Program-made: the position numbers and the translations under genes | Notes under the pieces: generated by a model | Database searches by the model: none | What the model was told of the DNA's origin: nothing | Seen by the model: the letters and a program-made list of their open reading frames with translations, nothing else | Part shown: piece by piece, positions 57,440-64,000 of the stretch | Numbering within the stretch: the stretch's first letter is position 1 | Layout of the letters: each line of letters begins with the position of its first letter | Assembly (NCBI RefSeq): GCF_020519665.1 | Contig: NZ_CP084703.1 | Location: forward strand, 3,410,001 to 3,474,000 | DNA: 64,000 nt | Reading direction: 5' to 3' | Source: Bacillus shivajii | GTDB taxonomy: Bacteria; Bacillota; Bacilli; Bacillales; Salisediminibacteriaceae

Positions 57440-58440
57440 CTTTCCTCACCCACAATTTCTACAAAGTTCATCAAGTCTTTATTAATCGTAATATTGAGTT
57501 CTTGCAGCATACCTTCATTTAAATAAAACTCGAGTTGGTCAGGAAGTTCTACAGGGATATCTTGTGGTTGATTTCCTTGTAAAATTAAACTAATATGTCT
57601 TGCTGCCTGATAGCCTTGACCATAGAAGGATGTTCCATAACTTACTAAATATCCAGCATGGACATCATCTTTATAGACCCCCATCGCAGGAATTTGATAT
57701 TCCATAGAAACTGCAACAATTTGATCGGTAAGCCCTTCAATTTGAAAACTAGGCATCGTTAATATTCCATCATTGCTTGTCAGTATCTCTTTCAGTTTTT
57801 GTAAATCTTCAATTTCCTCAATATTTGTAGGTAAGATTGGCATGTCAATTTTCTCTGCTGCTTCCTTCGTAACCTGTAATGACCTGCGACTAATATCTAT
57901 CCCTTCACTGTAAAGCACAACGACCCGTTCTAAATCAGGGAGAAGTTCGTGAAATAATTCAAGCCGTTTCGAAGACATGCTCATATGATAATTATTCACA
58001 CCTGTGAAATTCCCCTTAGGCTGACGGAAGTCATCAATGATTCCAACTTCTAGCGGAGCTGCCATCCCTACAAACACGACAGGAACTTCTTTCTCTTTTT
58101 CAATCAATATTTCATTTAATACTTGCGTTTCAATTCCGCCAAATGATGCAATCATATCAACTTCTTCCTCAAGGAGTTCATAAGCTAACACATCCAACTG
58201 TCTCGCATCATCCTCTGCTTGTTTTATAAGAAATTGAAGTTGATTTTCTGTGTATCCAAATTTATTCAAACCATCTCTTAGCCCTTCAAGCTTTAAGAGG
58301 CGGTTTTCTCCTGTCATTAATACACCAATTACTTTCCTCGGATCTTCAACAACTGTTTCACTTTTATAAAACATAAAAGAAACAATGAGAATACCGATGA
58401 AAATAATAATGATTTTTTTCATACCCTTCATCCTTCTCAT
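57436..58440 (-). CDS. ABC-type substrate-binding protein acting as sensor partner
   Basis: 334 aa, anchored by an uncleaved-looking N-terminal helix (KKIIIIFIGILIVSFMF). The fold is of the ABC sugar/amino-acid binding type (PF04392-like): VIGVLMTGENRLLKLEGL, MIASFGGIETQVL, VPVVFVGMAAP and NFTGVNNYHMSM. No transporter genes lie near; being co-translated with the kinase it probably presents a ligand to it, as the binding domain fused to TtrS does. The ligand is unknown. Confidence 0.87.
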   Translation of the reverse strand: MRRMKGMKKIIIIFIGILIVSFMFYKSETVVEDPRKVIGVLMTGENRLLKLEGLRDGLNKFGYTENQLQFLIKQAEDDARQLDVLAYELLEEEVDMIASFGGIETQVLNEILIEKEKEVPVVFVGMAAPLEVGIIDDFRQPKGNFTGVNNYHMSMSSKRLELFHELLPDLERVVVLYSEGIDISRRSLQVTKEAAEKIDMPILPTNIEEIEDLQKLKEILTSNDGILTMPSFQIEGLTDQIVAVSMEYQIPAMGVYKDDVHAGYLVSYGTSFYGQGYQAARHISLILQGNQPQDIPVELPDQLEFYLNEGMLQELNITINKDLMNFVEIVGEER

Positions 58441-58483
58441 GAATAGTTACTCTCAATGTACCATGCTAAACAAATCAAAAAAC

Positions 58484-58515
58484 AAAAAAAGTGTAACAAC
58501 CTTGTTACACTTTTT
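58484..58515 (-). terminator. Terminator of the ferredoxin/cytochrome b operon
   Basis: On the minus strand AAAAAGTGTAACAA pairs with TTGTTACACTTTTTTT. It lies 38 nt past the stop of the small double-TGA ORF and 236 nt past the cytochrome b stop, so the transcript includes the small ORF. Confidence 0.92.
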
Positions 58516-58553
58516 AATCAAACATATCTTTTGTTTTCATTATCTATTTCCTA

Positions 58554-58721
58554 TTAAAAAAATACGTACGATACGAATATATAGACTCCTGCCAGGAGCC
58601 ATAACCAAACACCCGGTCATATAGGTGAAGCTTTCTTTACCTTTCGACCATTTGTGTTTGGAGACCTTGAAATTCCTCAACCTCCTTGGTTGCATGTTTG
58701 ATCTTTTTCATTTTCGGTCAT
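58554..58721 (-). CDS. Small membrane protein ORF with two in-frame TGA codons
   Basis: ATG 58721 has AAAGGA about 10 nt upstream and starts 30 bases after the cytochrome b stop. The frame reads MTENEKDQTCNQGG-TGA-GISRSPNTNGRKVKKASPI-TGA-PGVWLWLLAGVYIFVSYVFF and ends TAA TAG: 55 codons with TGA at 15 and 35. The end is a clear membrane helix preceded by basic residues. A strong hairpin starts 16 nt after the second TGA. As two other genes in this window use TGA as selenocysteine, this may be a selenoprotein; otherwise it is a twice-broken pseudogene. Function unknown. Confidence 0.55.
58584..58600 (-). promoter_or_regulatory. Candidate SECIS hairpin after the second TGA of the small ORF
   Basis: On the minus strand GGCTCCT and AGGAGTC form a 7-bp stem (one G-U) around GGC. 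The loop starts 23 nt after the TGA at 58617-58619 and begins with G. No comparable hairpin follows the first TGA. Confidence 0.5.
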
Positions 58722-58751
58722 GAAGGAGTCATCCTTTCTAACGACATCAAA

Positions 58752-59429
58752 TTATTTCTTTGCTTGTTTTTCTTCTGATTTTTTATCATACCATAATGAA
58801 TGTCTCTCTTTTACATATTCCTTATCAACAAATCCTGTAAACATACCAGGTAATAGCTTTCGATTTGCTTTAACGATAAATGCTGCTAAATGCATGACGA
58901 TACCAAATATAATGAGGAAAGTGGCTAAATTATGCAGTTGTGCTCCCCAAAGCAACCAACCATCAGAAGCTTGCACCCCTTGAATATTTTTTATGACTTT
59001 AAAAAAGCCTGTAACGATCGCAAGTAAGATTGCCCCTGAAAAAAATGCATAGGCTAGACGCTGTTCTGGTAAATATTTTTCACTTGGTGGTTCTTTTTTC
59101 CTTAAAATCATAGCCTTTACAACTTCATAAGAACCTTTTACATCCCCTTTTTTCGGGACAATATCAAACTCTTTTTTGATCACGTGATAGACAATATGGT
59201 AAAAAACAATAAAGACTAAAACGGCGGCGAAAATGTAATGGACCCAAAGTGTCAGTTCATAACTTGTTAACCACTGTGTACCAAAAGGTTGATATATCAA
59301 ATACCTTCCATATAGCGGCATTTGTCCTAGGCCAGTAATAATTAACATAAAAATCGAGATTGCTGTTAACCAATGGACAAATCGATTTGGTAGAGGTTGT
59401 CTATAAACTTTCTCTTTCTTGTTCTTCAT
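58752..59429 (-). CDS. Cytochrome b subunit (formate dehydrogenase gamma-like)
   Basis: 225 aa diheme cytochrome b561-type protein with four membrane helices. Likely heme ligands lie in NRFVHWLTAISIF, LWVHYIFAAVLVF with FYHIVYHV, and LHNLATFLIIFGIVMHLAA. It would pass electrons between menaquinone and the ferredoxin encoded just upstream. Its start overlaps that gene by 29 bases and has GGAGGG upstream. No catalytic subunit lies in this operon. Confidence 0.92.
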   Translation of the reverse strand: MKNKKEKVYRQPLPNRFVHWLTAISIFMLIITGLGQMPLYGRYLIYQPFGTQWLTSYELTLWVHYIFAAVLVFIVFYHIVYHVIKKEFDIVPKKGDVKGSYEVVKAMILRKKEPPSEKYLPEQRLAYAFFSGAILLAIVTGFFKVIKNIQGVQASDGWLLWGAQLHNLATFLIIFGIVMHLAAFIVKANRKLLPGMFTGFVDKEYVKERHSLWYDKKSEEKQAKK

Positions 59430-60456
59430 TAGACTTCCCTCCCTCTTCGTTTTTCCCTTTTAATACACGATAAGCTGTGATCCCTGCTGTCGCCGCCCCT
59501 GCGATTGGTGCGACTAACGTTGCTAACATAAACCCGTGAGCTGTATCTAACATGTTCTCGACATCTGGTTCCATATACGGTCGCCCTGAAGTACGTGGGT
59601 TATTACTTGTATCTGCTTCTTTACTTTTCGCAATGGCTTCATTGATTTTGTCATAAGGTACTTTGGAAATATAAAACGTTAATGTACCACCATTTTCCTT
59701 ATCCCCATAAACGTATCCGTCAATCTCAGCAGCTTTTTGGTATGCTTTCTTTCGCATCTCATCGACTGGACCAAATTCAATTGCATCAGTTGGACAAGAC
59801 GTTTGACAGGCTGGGCTCTCTCCTTTTTCTAAAAGGTCACTACACATGTCACATTTATACATGACCCCTCCCCCAGCTAAGTCTGGAGCTATATGCATAT
59901 AAATCCCTACACCTGCTTGCCTTTGTGGAATCTCCCATGGACAAACATCACGACATTTTGCACCACCCATACAAAAGTCTTCATCGATTTTCACTGCTCC
60001 TTGATCACTTTTTCCAATAACCCCAAACGGACAAAGTTTTTGACAAGGTGCATCAAGGCAATGCATACAACGTCTTGGGATCGACACTGTTTCTGTCTTT
60101 CCTTCATGCTCGACTTCTACTTGTTCCACATACGTCCAATTATAAGGCGTTAAACGGTCTGTACGATCTTGCTCGTTTGAATAATCTTCGTGTCTTTTGC
60201 GTGGCCAATAATCTTTAATCGGTTCTTTCGGCTGTGGATATCGATGTGCATTTTTCTCTTTACAGGATGAAACACATAAAGGTGTATCATAAGCGGCACA
60301 TCCATCACATTTTGTTAAGTCAATGATTGAACTAACATATTCGTTTTCATTTTCTCCCCCGCTTGCTAACACAGAGTTACTTGTTGCTGCAACAACACCT
60401 GCTGCAACAGTTGCTTGTGCTGAACGCTTTAAAAAGGTTCTTCTGTTTACTTCCAT
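59401..60456 (-). CDS. Tat-exported four-cluster ferredoxin (FdhB/HybA-like)
   Basis: 351 aa. Tat signal NRRTFLKRSAQATVAAGVVA is followed by Cys groups CDGCAAYDTPLCVSSC, CMHCLDAPCQKLCPFG, CMGGAKCRDVCPWE and CDMCSDLLEKGESPACQTSC. A C-terminal hydrophobic helix (MLATLVAPIAGAATAGITAY) anchors it outside the membrane, as in FdnH. Start ATG 60456 has GGGGG 8 nt upstream. It forms an electron pathway with the cytochrome b gene; in relatives the catalytic partner is formate dehydrogenase or a hydrogenase, absent here. Confidence 0.92.
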   Translation of the reverse strand: MEVNRRTFLKRSAQATVAAGVVAATSNSVLASGGENENEYVSSIIDLTKCDGCAAYDTPLCVSSCKEKNAHRYPQPKEPIKDYWPRKRHEDYSNEQDRTDRLTPYNWTYVEQVEVEHEGKTETVSIPRRCMHCLDAPCQKLCPFGVIGKSDQGAVKIDEDFCMGGAKCRDVCPWEIPQRQAGVGIYMHIAPDLAGGGVMYKCDMCSDLLEKGESPACQTSCPTDAIEFGPVDEMRKKAYQKAAEIDGYVYGDKENGGTLTFYISKVPYDKINEAIAKSKEADTSNNPRTSGRPYMEPDVENMLDTAHGFMLATLVAPIAGAATAGITAYRVLKGKNEEGGKSNEEQERESL

Positions 60457-60476
60457 GGTCATATCCCCCTCACATT

Positions 60477-60529
60477 GTACCCTGGTTGGTATTGTCAATT
60501 TATAAACATTATATACCTTACAGGGTATA
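60477..60529 (-). promoter_or_regulatory. Two TACC/GGTA palindromes upstream of the ferredoxin operon
   Basis: TATACC-N6-GGTATA (60512-60529) and GTACCCTGGTTGGTAT (60477-60492) lie between the start codon and the upstream sequence. They look like sites for a dimeric or tetrameric repressor; the pattern recalls CsoR/CstR-type operators, so control by persulfide is possible (inference). Confidence 0.35.
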
Positions 60530-60578
60530 GTGAGTAGTGGAAAAGTGGCTAGTTTGTGAAGATTTTATGAAGATGCAA

Positions 60579-60989
60579 CTAGTTACCCTTTGATTGGTGT
60601 TCCTTTATAGGTGAATCTTTACTTTCTATTGATTTCATACAGTTAATTTTGTTTAAGACCGTCATTAGCTTTTGTACAGCTTCTTCCTTTTCAATTTCGT
60701 TTTTAATTCCATCATCCTCTAAAACTTCTTCATTGCTAAAGCCACATAAAGCTCTTGCATAGTGAAAGGGATTACGGATGATTTCATTAAATAATTCGGG
60801 TTCTTCAAGTATAGAAAAACTTTTATAGCCATACCTTTTATTTATTTCTAAAATCCAAACATGTAAATCTATATCTAATATAAAGTCAATTGCAATATCA
60901 CCAAAGTGACCATTTTGATCAAGAGTATCAGAAGGTGCTGCCAAACAAACCATATTATGTTTAGGGTAGAATAAAAAACTGATCCACAA
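60579..60989 (-). pseudogene. C-terminal remnant of a YheC/YheD-like ATP-grasp protein
   Basis: 136 codons. HFGDIAIDFILDIDLHVWILEINKRYG matches in pattern the ATP-grasp metal-binding end of YheC/YheD spore-coat-associated proteins, but about two thirds of the usual protein is missing. The frame opens inside a terminator hairpin (60974-61012) with no ribosome site, so it is a truncated remnant. The tail after residue 95 is low-complexity. Confidence 0.65.
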
Positions 60990-61012
60990 GTGTCTCGCAC
61001 TTATGAATCAGC
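60974..61012 (-). terminator. Terminator of the small Cys-rich gene
   Basis: On the minus strand CTGATTCATAAGTG pairs with CACTTGTGGATCAG around CGAGA and six T follow. It ends the 61066-61227 gene and breaks into the YheC/D remnant. Confidence 0.85.
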
Positions 61013-61065
61013 CTTCGTCTAATCCCATATTGAAAATGAATACAAAACCGATATAATTGAATTTT

Positions 61066-61227
61066 TCACGTTGACCCTTCGCAACATTCACTACATTTTT
61101 CATCGTAAAAAGAGGTACAACTCGGACAAATCCACCCTCCACACCGTTCACACATCCTACCATTATCATAAAGATGTGTAATTAAAATTGACGATTCCCC
61201 ACACTCTTTACAACATTCGATCGCCAC
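61066..61227 (-). CDS. Small Cys-rich zinc-ribbon-like protein
   Basis: 53 aa. GTG 61227 has GGAGGGG 7 nt upstream. Ten cysteines occur as CCKECG, CERCG, CPSC and CSECC, with one His, giving two probable zinc knuckles (CxxC-x16-CxxC type). It resembles small metal-binding proteins found in spore formers; no family name is offered. A good terminator follows at 60974-61012, so it is probably a real single-gene unit. Confidence 0.7.
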   Translation of the reverse strand: MAIECCKECGESSILITHLYDNGRMCERCGGWICPSCTSFYDEKCSECCEGST

Positions 61228-61345
61228 GTGAGATCCCCTCCTTACCTATGCTTATGCAAAAATGAAGAAGGTATTTCTTCATTTCACATAAAACAATTGA
61301 ATCTCATACAGTGAAAAAAGAAAAAACGTAGTACTTTCGTTCATG

Positions 61346-62030
61346 TTATTCTGTGTTATTTTCCGAGTTTATGGGCGATTTTATTTTCCTTTCAGAGAAA
61401 ACTTGAATTTCATTATAACCAACTGATTTAGCTAGTTGAATCGCTTGATCATAGGCATAGCCAACGTGATTTGGGTTGTGGGCATCAGAAGATAAAACGA
61501 TTGGTACGCCACTTTGTTGGCACTTTTTTAAAAACAGCAGACTGGGGTACATTTCCTCAACCGGCTTCCTTAACCCTGCCGTACTTATTTCAATACATTG
61601 TTCCAGATGTAGCTAGAGCTTTTACAGCACGATCATATTGAGCTTCAATAAATGCCTGGTCATTTGGCTTATATTTAAAGATTTTAATTAAATCGGTATG
61701 CCCGACAAAATCAAATAACTTTGATTCTGCTAACGTAACAACTTGCTCAAAATATTGCTCATACACTTCGTAAATGTCCCGCTTCTCATATTCCTCTTTA
61801 AAATCATGTAAATCAATTCCCCAATCACCAATCCAATGAATCGAACCAATCACATAATCAAAAGGGTAAGCGTTGATAATAAACGTCTCCATCTCCTGTT
61901 CTTTTCCTGGCGTATAATCCATTTCAATTCCCATTTTCACAGGTAAACCAAGATCTTTTGCCTTTTCAAACAGAGACAAATAATCATTAAAATGAAGTCC
62001 TCTCCGATTATCAACCCAAGGGTTTGACAA
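61346..62030 (-). pseudogene. Truncated and frameshifted PHP-domain phosphatase (HisK-like)
   Basis: Histidinol-phosphatase-type PHP protein. The first part (WVDNRRGLHF ... GIEMDYTPG ... VIGSIHWIGDWG ... FVGHTDLIK) ends at TGTMY-stop; moving one base near 61596 restores CIEISTAGLRKPVEEMYPS and continues through IVLSSDAHNPNHVGYAYDQA to 61346. The first 45 or so residues with the HxH metal motif are missing: the readable part starts right after the serA stop. Two independent lesions mark it as a pseudogene. Confidence 0.85.
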
Positions 62031-62042
62031 AATGTTTTTCGT

Positions 62043-63629
62043 TTATAACTCAATCGGCGTTACATCGATAATATTAGCTACATGTTTTAGATCATCAATG
62101 AAATCATGTTTTAAATGTTTGTCAACAGAAAGGAGCATAATCGCTTCTCCTCCTGGCTCTTTTCGGCCAACTTGCATTGTTGCAATATTAATGTCGCATT
62201 CCCCTAAAAAGCTACCTACTTTACCGATCATACCTGGTTTATCATAATGACGAATAAATATCATATGACTGGTAGGAACAACATCGACACGATAATCATC
62301 AACATTTACAAACTCGATGCCTAGCCCTTCAATTCTTGTACCAGAGATGCTTCTCATTTCTTCATTTGTTTTAACAGTAATTGTCATTAAGTTCGTGAAC
62401 CCTTTATTTAATGTCGTTTTCTTTTCATTAATGACGATCTCTTTTTGCTCAGCAAGATGAAAGGCATTCACATCATTGATTTGGTGCCCTAGATGTTTTT
62501 TTAACATCCCTTTTACTGTTATTCGGTTTAACAAATCCGTATTTATTTCTTTTAATTCCCCTGAATATTCAATAGCGATCTCTCGAATCGCTCCTTTAGC
62601 AATTTGACTAAGGAATGAACCGATTTTTTCGGCAAGTGTATAATAAGGCTCTAACTTTTGGATCACTTCATAAGAGACGGAGGGCATATTGACTGGGTTT
62701 TTTGCAGGCTTTCCACGGAGCATCTCTAAAACATCAAAACTTACATCGACTGCAACATTTTCTTGCGCTTCGAACGTACTTGCCCCTAAATGTGGTGTTG
62801 CAATTACTTCAGGTAAATTTAATAGTTCATGGTTAATCACTGGTTCGTTCTCAAACACGTCTAAAGCGGCACCCGCAACCTTCCCAGTCGTAATCGCATG
62901 ATACAAGGCTTCTTCATCTACTAATCCGCCTCGCGCACAATTTAATATGTAGACACCTTTTTTCATTTTTTCAAAGGCTGTTTGATTAATAAGGTGCTTC
63001 GTTTCTTTTAATAATGGCGTATGAATCGTTATAAAGTCTGCTTGTTTTAATACATCATCAATCGATCCACATGTTATTCCAAGTTTTTCAGCTTTTTCCT
63101 CTGTTAAAAACGGATCATAGGCAATGACATTCATCTGAAAACCTTTTGCACGCTTTGAAACTTCATTTCCGATTCTACCAAATCCGATTATCCCTAATGT
63201 CTTTTGATACAGTTCAACACCGACGTAAGCTTTCCTGTTCCATTCATTTTTCGTTAATGATTCGTATGATTGCGGAATTTTACGTGATGCTGCCATAAGC
63301 ATTGCCATCGTATGTTCAGCGGTAGAAATCGTGTTACCCATAGGAGCGTTTACAACAACAACACCATGTTCTGTTGCCGCATTTAAATCGACATTATCGA
63401 CCCCTACTCCTGCTCTACCAATTGCTTTAAGGTTTTTACCGGCTGCGATCAATTCACGATCGACTTCTGTTTGACTACGAACAAGAAGAGCATCGTACTT
63501 CCCAATACAGTTTAGTAATTCTTTCTTTGAAAGGTCGATCTTTTTATCTACGATAACATCTTCCGTTTCTAATAACGTGTTAATTCCATCGTCACTTATT
63601 GGGTCACTAATTAAAATATATAAAGTCAT
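62043..63629 (-). CDS. serA: D-3-phosphoglycerate dehydrogenase
   Basis: First step of serine synthesis: 3-phosphoglycerate plus NAD to 3-phosphohydroxypyruvate. 528 aa with the long form's layout: NAD-binding domain (LGIIGFGRIGNEVSKRA, about residue 145), catalytic Arg/Glu/His in NCARGGLVDE, FENEP and TPHLGASTFEAQ, an intervening domain and a C-terminal ACT domain (IFIRHYDKPGMIGKVGSFLG) for serine feedback. ATG start with AAAGGGG upstream, 4 bases after the aminotransferase gene. Confidence 0.96.
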   Translation of the reverse strand: MTLYILISDPISDDGINTLLETEDVIVDKKIDLSKKELLNCIGKYDALLVRSQTEVDRELIAAGKNLKAIGRAGVGVDNVDLNAATEHGVVVVNAPMGNTISTAEHTMAMLMAASRKIPQSYESLTKNEWNRKAYVGVELYQKTLGIIGFGRIGNEVSKRAKGFQMNVIAYDPFLTEEKAEKLGITCGSIDDVLKQADFITIHTPLLKETKHLINQTAFEKMKKGVYILNCARGGLVDEEALYHAITTGKVAGAALDVFENEPVINHELLNLPEVIATPHLGASTFEAQENVAVDVSFDVLEMLRGKPAKNPVNMPSVSYEVIQKLEPYYTLAEKIGSFLSQIAKGAIREIAIEYSGELKEINTDLLNRITVKGMLKKHLGHQINDVNAFHLAEQKEIVINEKKTTLNKGFTNLMTITVKTNEEMRSISGTRIEGLGIEFVNVDDYRVDVVPTSHMIFIRHYDKPGMIGKVGSFLGECDINIATMQVGRKEPGGEAIMLLSVDKHLKHDFIDDLKHVANIIDVTPIEL

Positions 63630-63633
63630 ATCG

Positions 63634-64000
63634 TTATTTTTCCCCTTTCAAATAAACGTCTTGAGCTGCTGCAGTTCCTCTCCCTAATTCGACATCTACG
63701 CCTGATGCTCGTAATCCAACTTCTAGCATGCTAATCGTTTGTAATACATCTGCAGGTGAGCAATAGCCCATATGACCAACACGAAATATTTCTCCTTTCA
63801 ACGATTGTTGTCCACCAGCTAATGTGAGTGAGAACTCTTTCTTTAAGAAGTTACGCAAATCGTCTGAAGAAAATAAAGTTGGCTTAACAGCAGTCACTGT
63901 TGGTGATGCATTACCGTCTGCCGTCAGTAACGGTAATCCTAACGCACGACAAGCGGACCTTGTCATTTCTTTCATAAGAAGATGTCTTTTATATACATTC
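63634..64000 (-). CDS. Class V aminotransferase, C-terminal end (5' part outside window)
   Basis: The frame is open to the window edge. The visible 120 residues (RSACRALGLPLL, then KGEIFRVGHMGYCSPADVLQ and AAAQDVYL) match the C-terminal domain of alanine-glyoxylate/serine-pyruvate aminotransferases. Pairing with serA 4 bases downstream suggests it supplies the transamination step of serine synthesis, or a serine-glyoxylate reaction. Confidence 0.88.
   Translation of the reverse strand, partial: NVYKRHLLMKEMTRSACRALGLPLLTADGNASPTVTAVKPTLFSSDDLRNFLKKEFSLTLAGGQQSLKGEIFRVGHMGYCSPADVLQTISMLEVGLRASGVDVELGRGTAAAQDVYLKGEK

Noticed and set aside
58617-58679. TGA read as tryptophan in the small membrane ORF
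   Set aside because: Genes in this window use TGA as a normal stop (glgA, for example) and TGG for Trp, so a changed genetic code is not supported.
61590-61604. TGA after TGTMY in the PHP phosphatase as a third selenocysteine site
   Set aside because: The conserved continuation CIEISTAGL is in another frame, so this is a one-base frameshift and not recoding.

Overview
The window looks like chromosome of a low-GC, endospore-type Bacillaceae bacterium with an anaerobic or facultative, probably haloalkaliphilic lifestyle (inference). The signs are Bacillus-type Shine-Dalgarno sites, a KinA-like sensor kinase, betaine uptake genes, a Tat-exported molybdoenzyme operon, an Fnr-like promoter, and in-frame TGA codons that read best as selenocysteine. 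No rRNA, tRNA or CRISPR array was seen.

Layout. 1-7.0 kb: two subtilisin-like protease paralogues, the second with a TAG at codon 4, separated by tandem repeats and a group II intron sitting just behind a terminator. 7.3-9.7 kb: a NarL/LuxR-type two-component pair. 9.7-11.2 kb: dispersed repeats, no gene. 11.2-14.6 kb: MoxR ATPase, DUF58 protein and a large membrane protein. 14.7-25.7 kb: glycogen metabolism, with pullulanase divergent from glgB-glgC-glgD-glgA-glgP; repeats sit between glgD and glgA. 25.9-28.1 kb: an alpha/beta hydrolase and a LuxR-type regulator preceded by two c-di-GMP-I riboswitches. 28.3-32.4 kb: BCCT transporter, betaine-type binding lipoprotein, isochorismatase-family hydrolase and GbsR-type repressor. 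32.5-33.5 kb: twelve identical 67-bp tandem repeats. 33.6-36.6 kb: a secreted unknown and a DUF2249/membrane/DUF59 operon behind an Fnr-type promoter. 37.0-39.6 kb: PhnCED-type ABC transporter. 39.9-43.8 kb: beta-propeller lipoprotein divergent from a sulfane-sulfur cluster (two rhodaneses, a TusA-like protein, a YeeE/TsuA-type permease). 44.0-45.9 kb: a methyltransferase and a two-gene operon of selenoproteins, MsrA and a UxxC redoxin lipoprotein. 46.1-47.4 kb: sensor kinase. 47.7-58.4 kb: TatA, Fe-S subunit, NrfD anchor, molybdopterin catalytic subunit and TorD chaperone behind a sigma-54 promoter, with an NtrC-type regulator, sensor kinase and binding protein upstream. 58.5-60.5 kb: a Tat-exported ferredoxin, a cytochrome b and a tiny membrane ORF with two in-frame TGAs. 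60.5-64 kb: a YheC/D remnant, a 53-residue Cys-rich protein, a broken PHP phosphatase, serA and the end of a class V aminotransferase.

How it fits together. Much of the right half is redox and sulfur/selenium chemistry: sulfane-sulfur import and transfer, a tetrathionate/selenate-reductase-like complex with its own regulator, and selenocysteine oxidoreductases. The strongest candidates for something new are the double-TGA small membrane ORF at the end of the ferredoxin/cytochrome b operon and the adjacent selenoprotein pair, whose candidate SECIS hairpins share an AGUU loop. All assignments come from reading the sequence; no database search was run.
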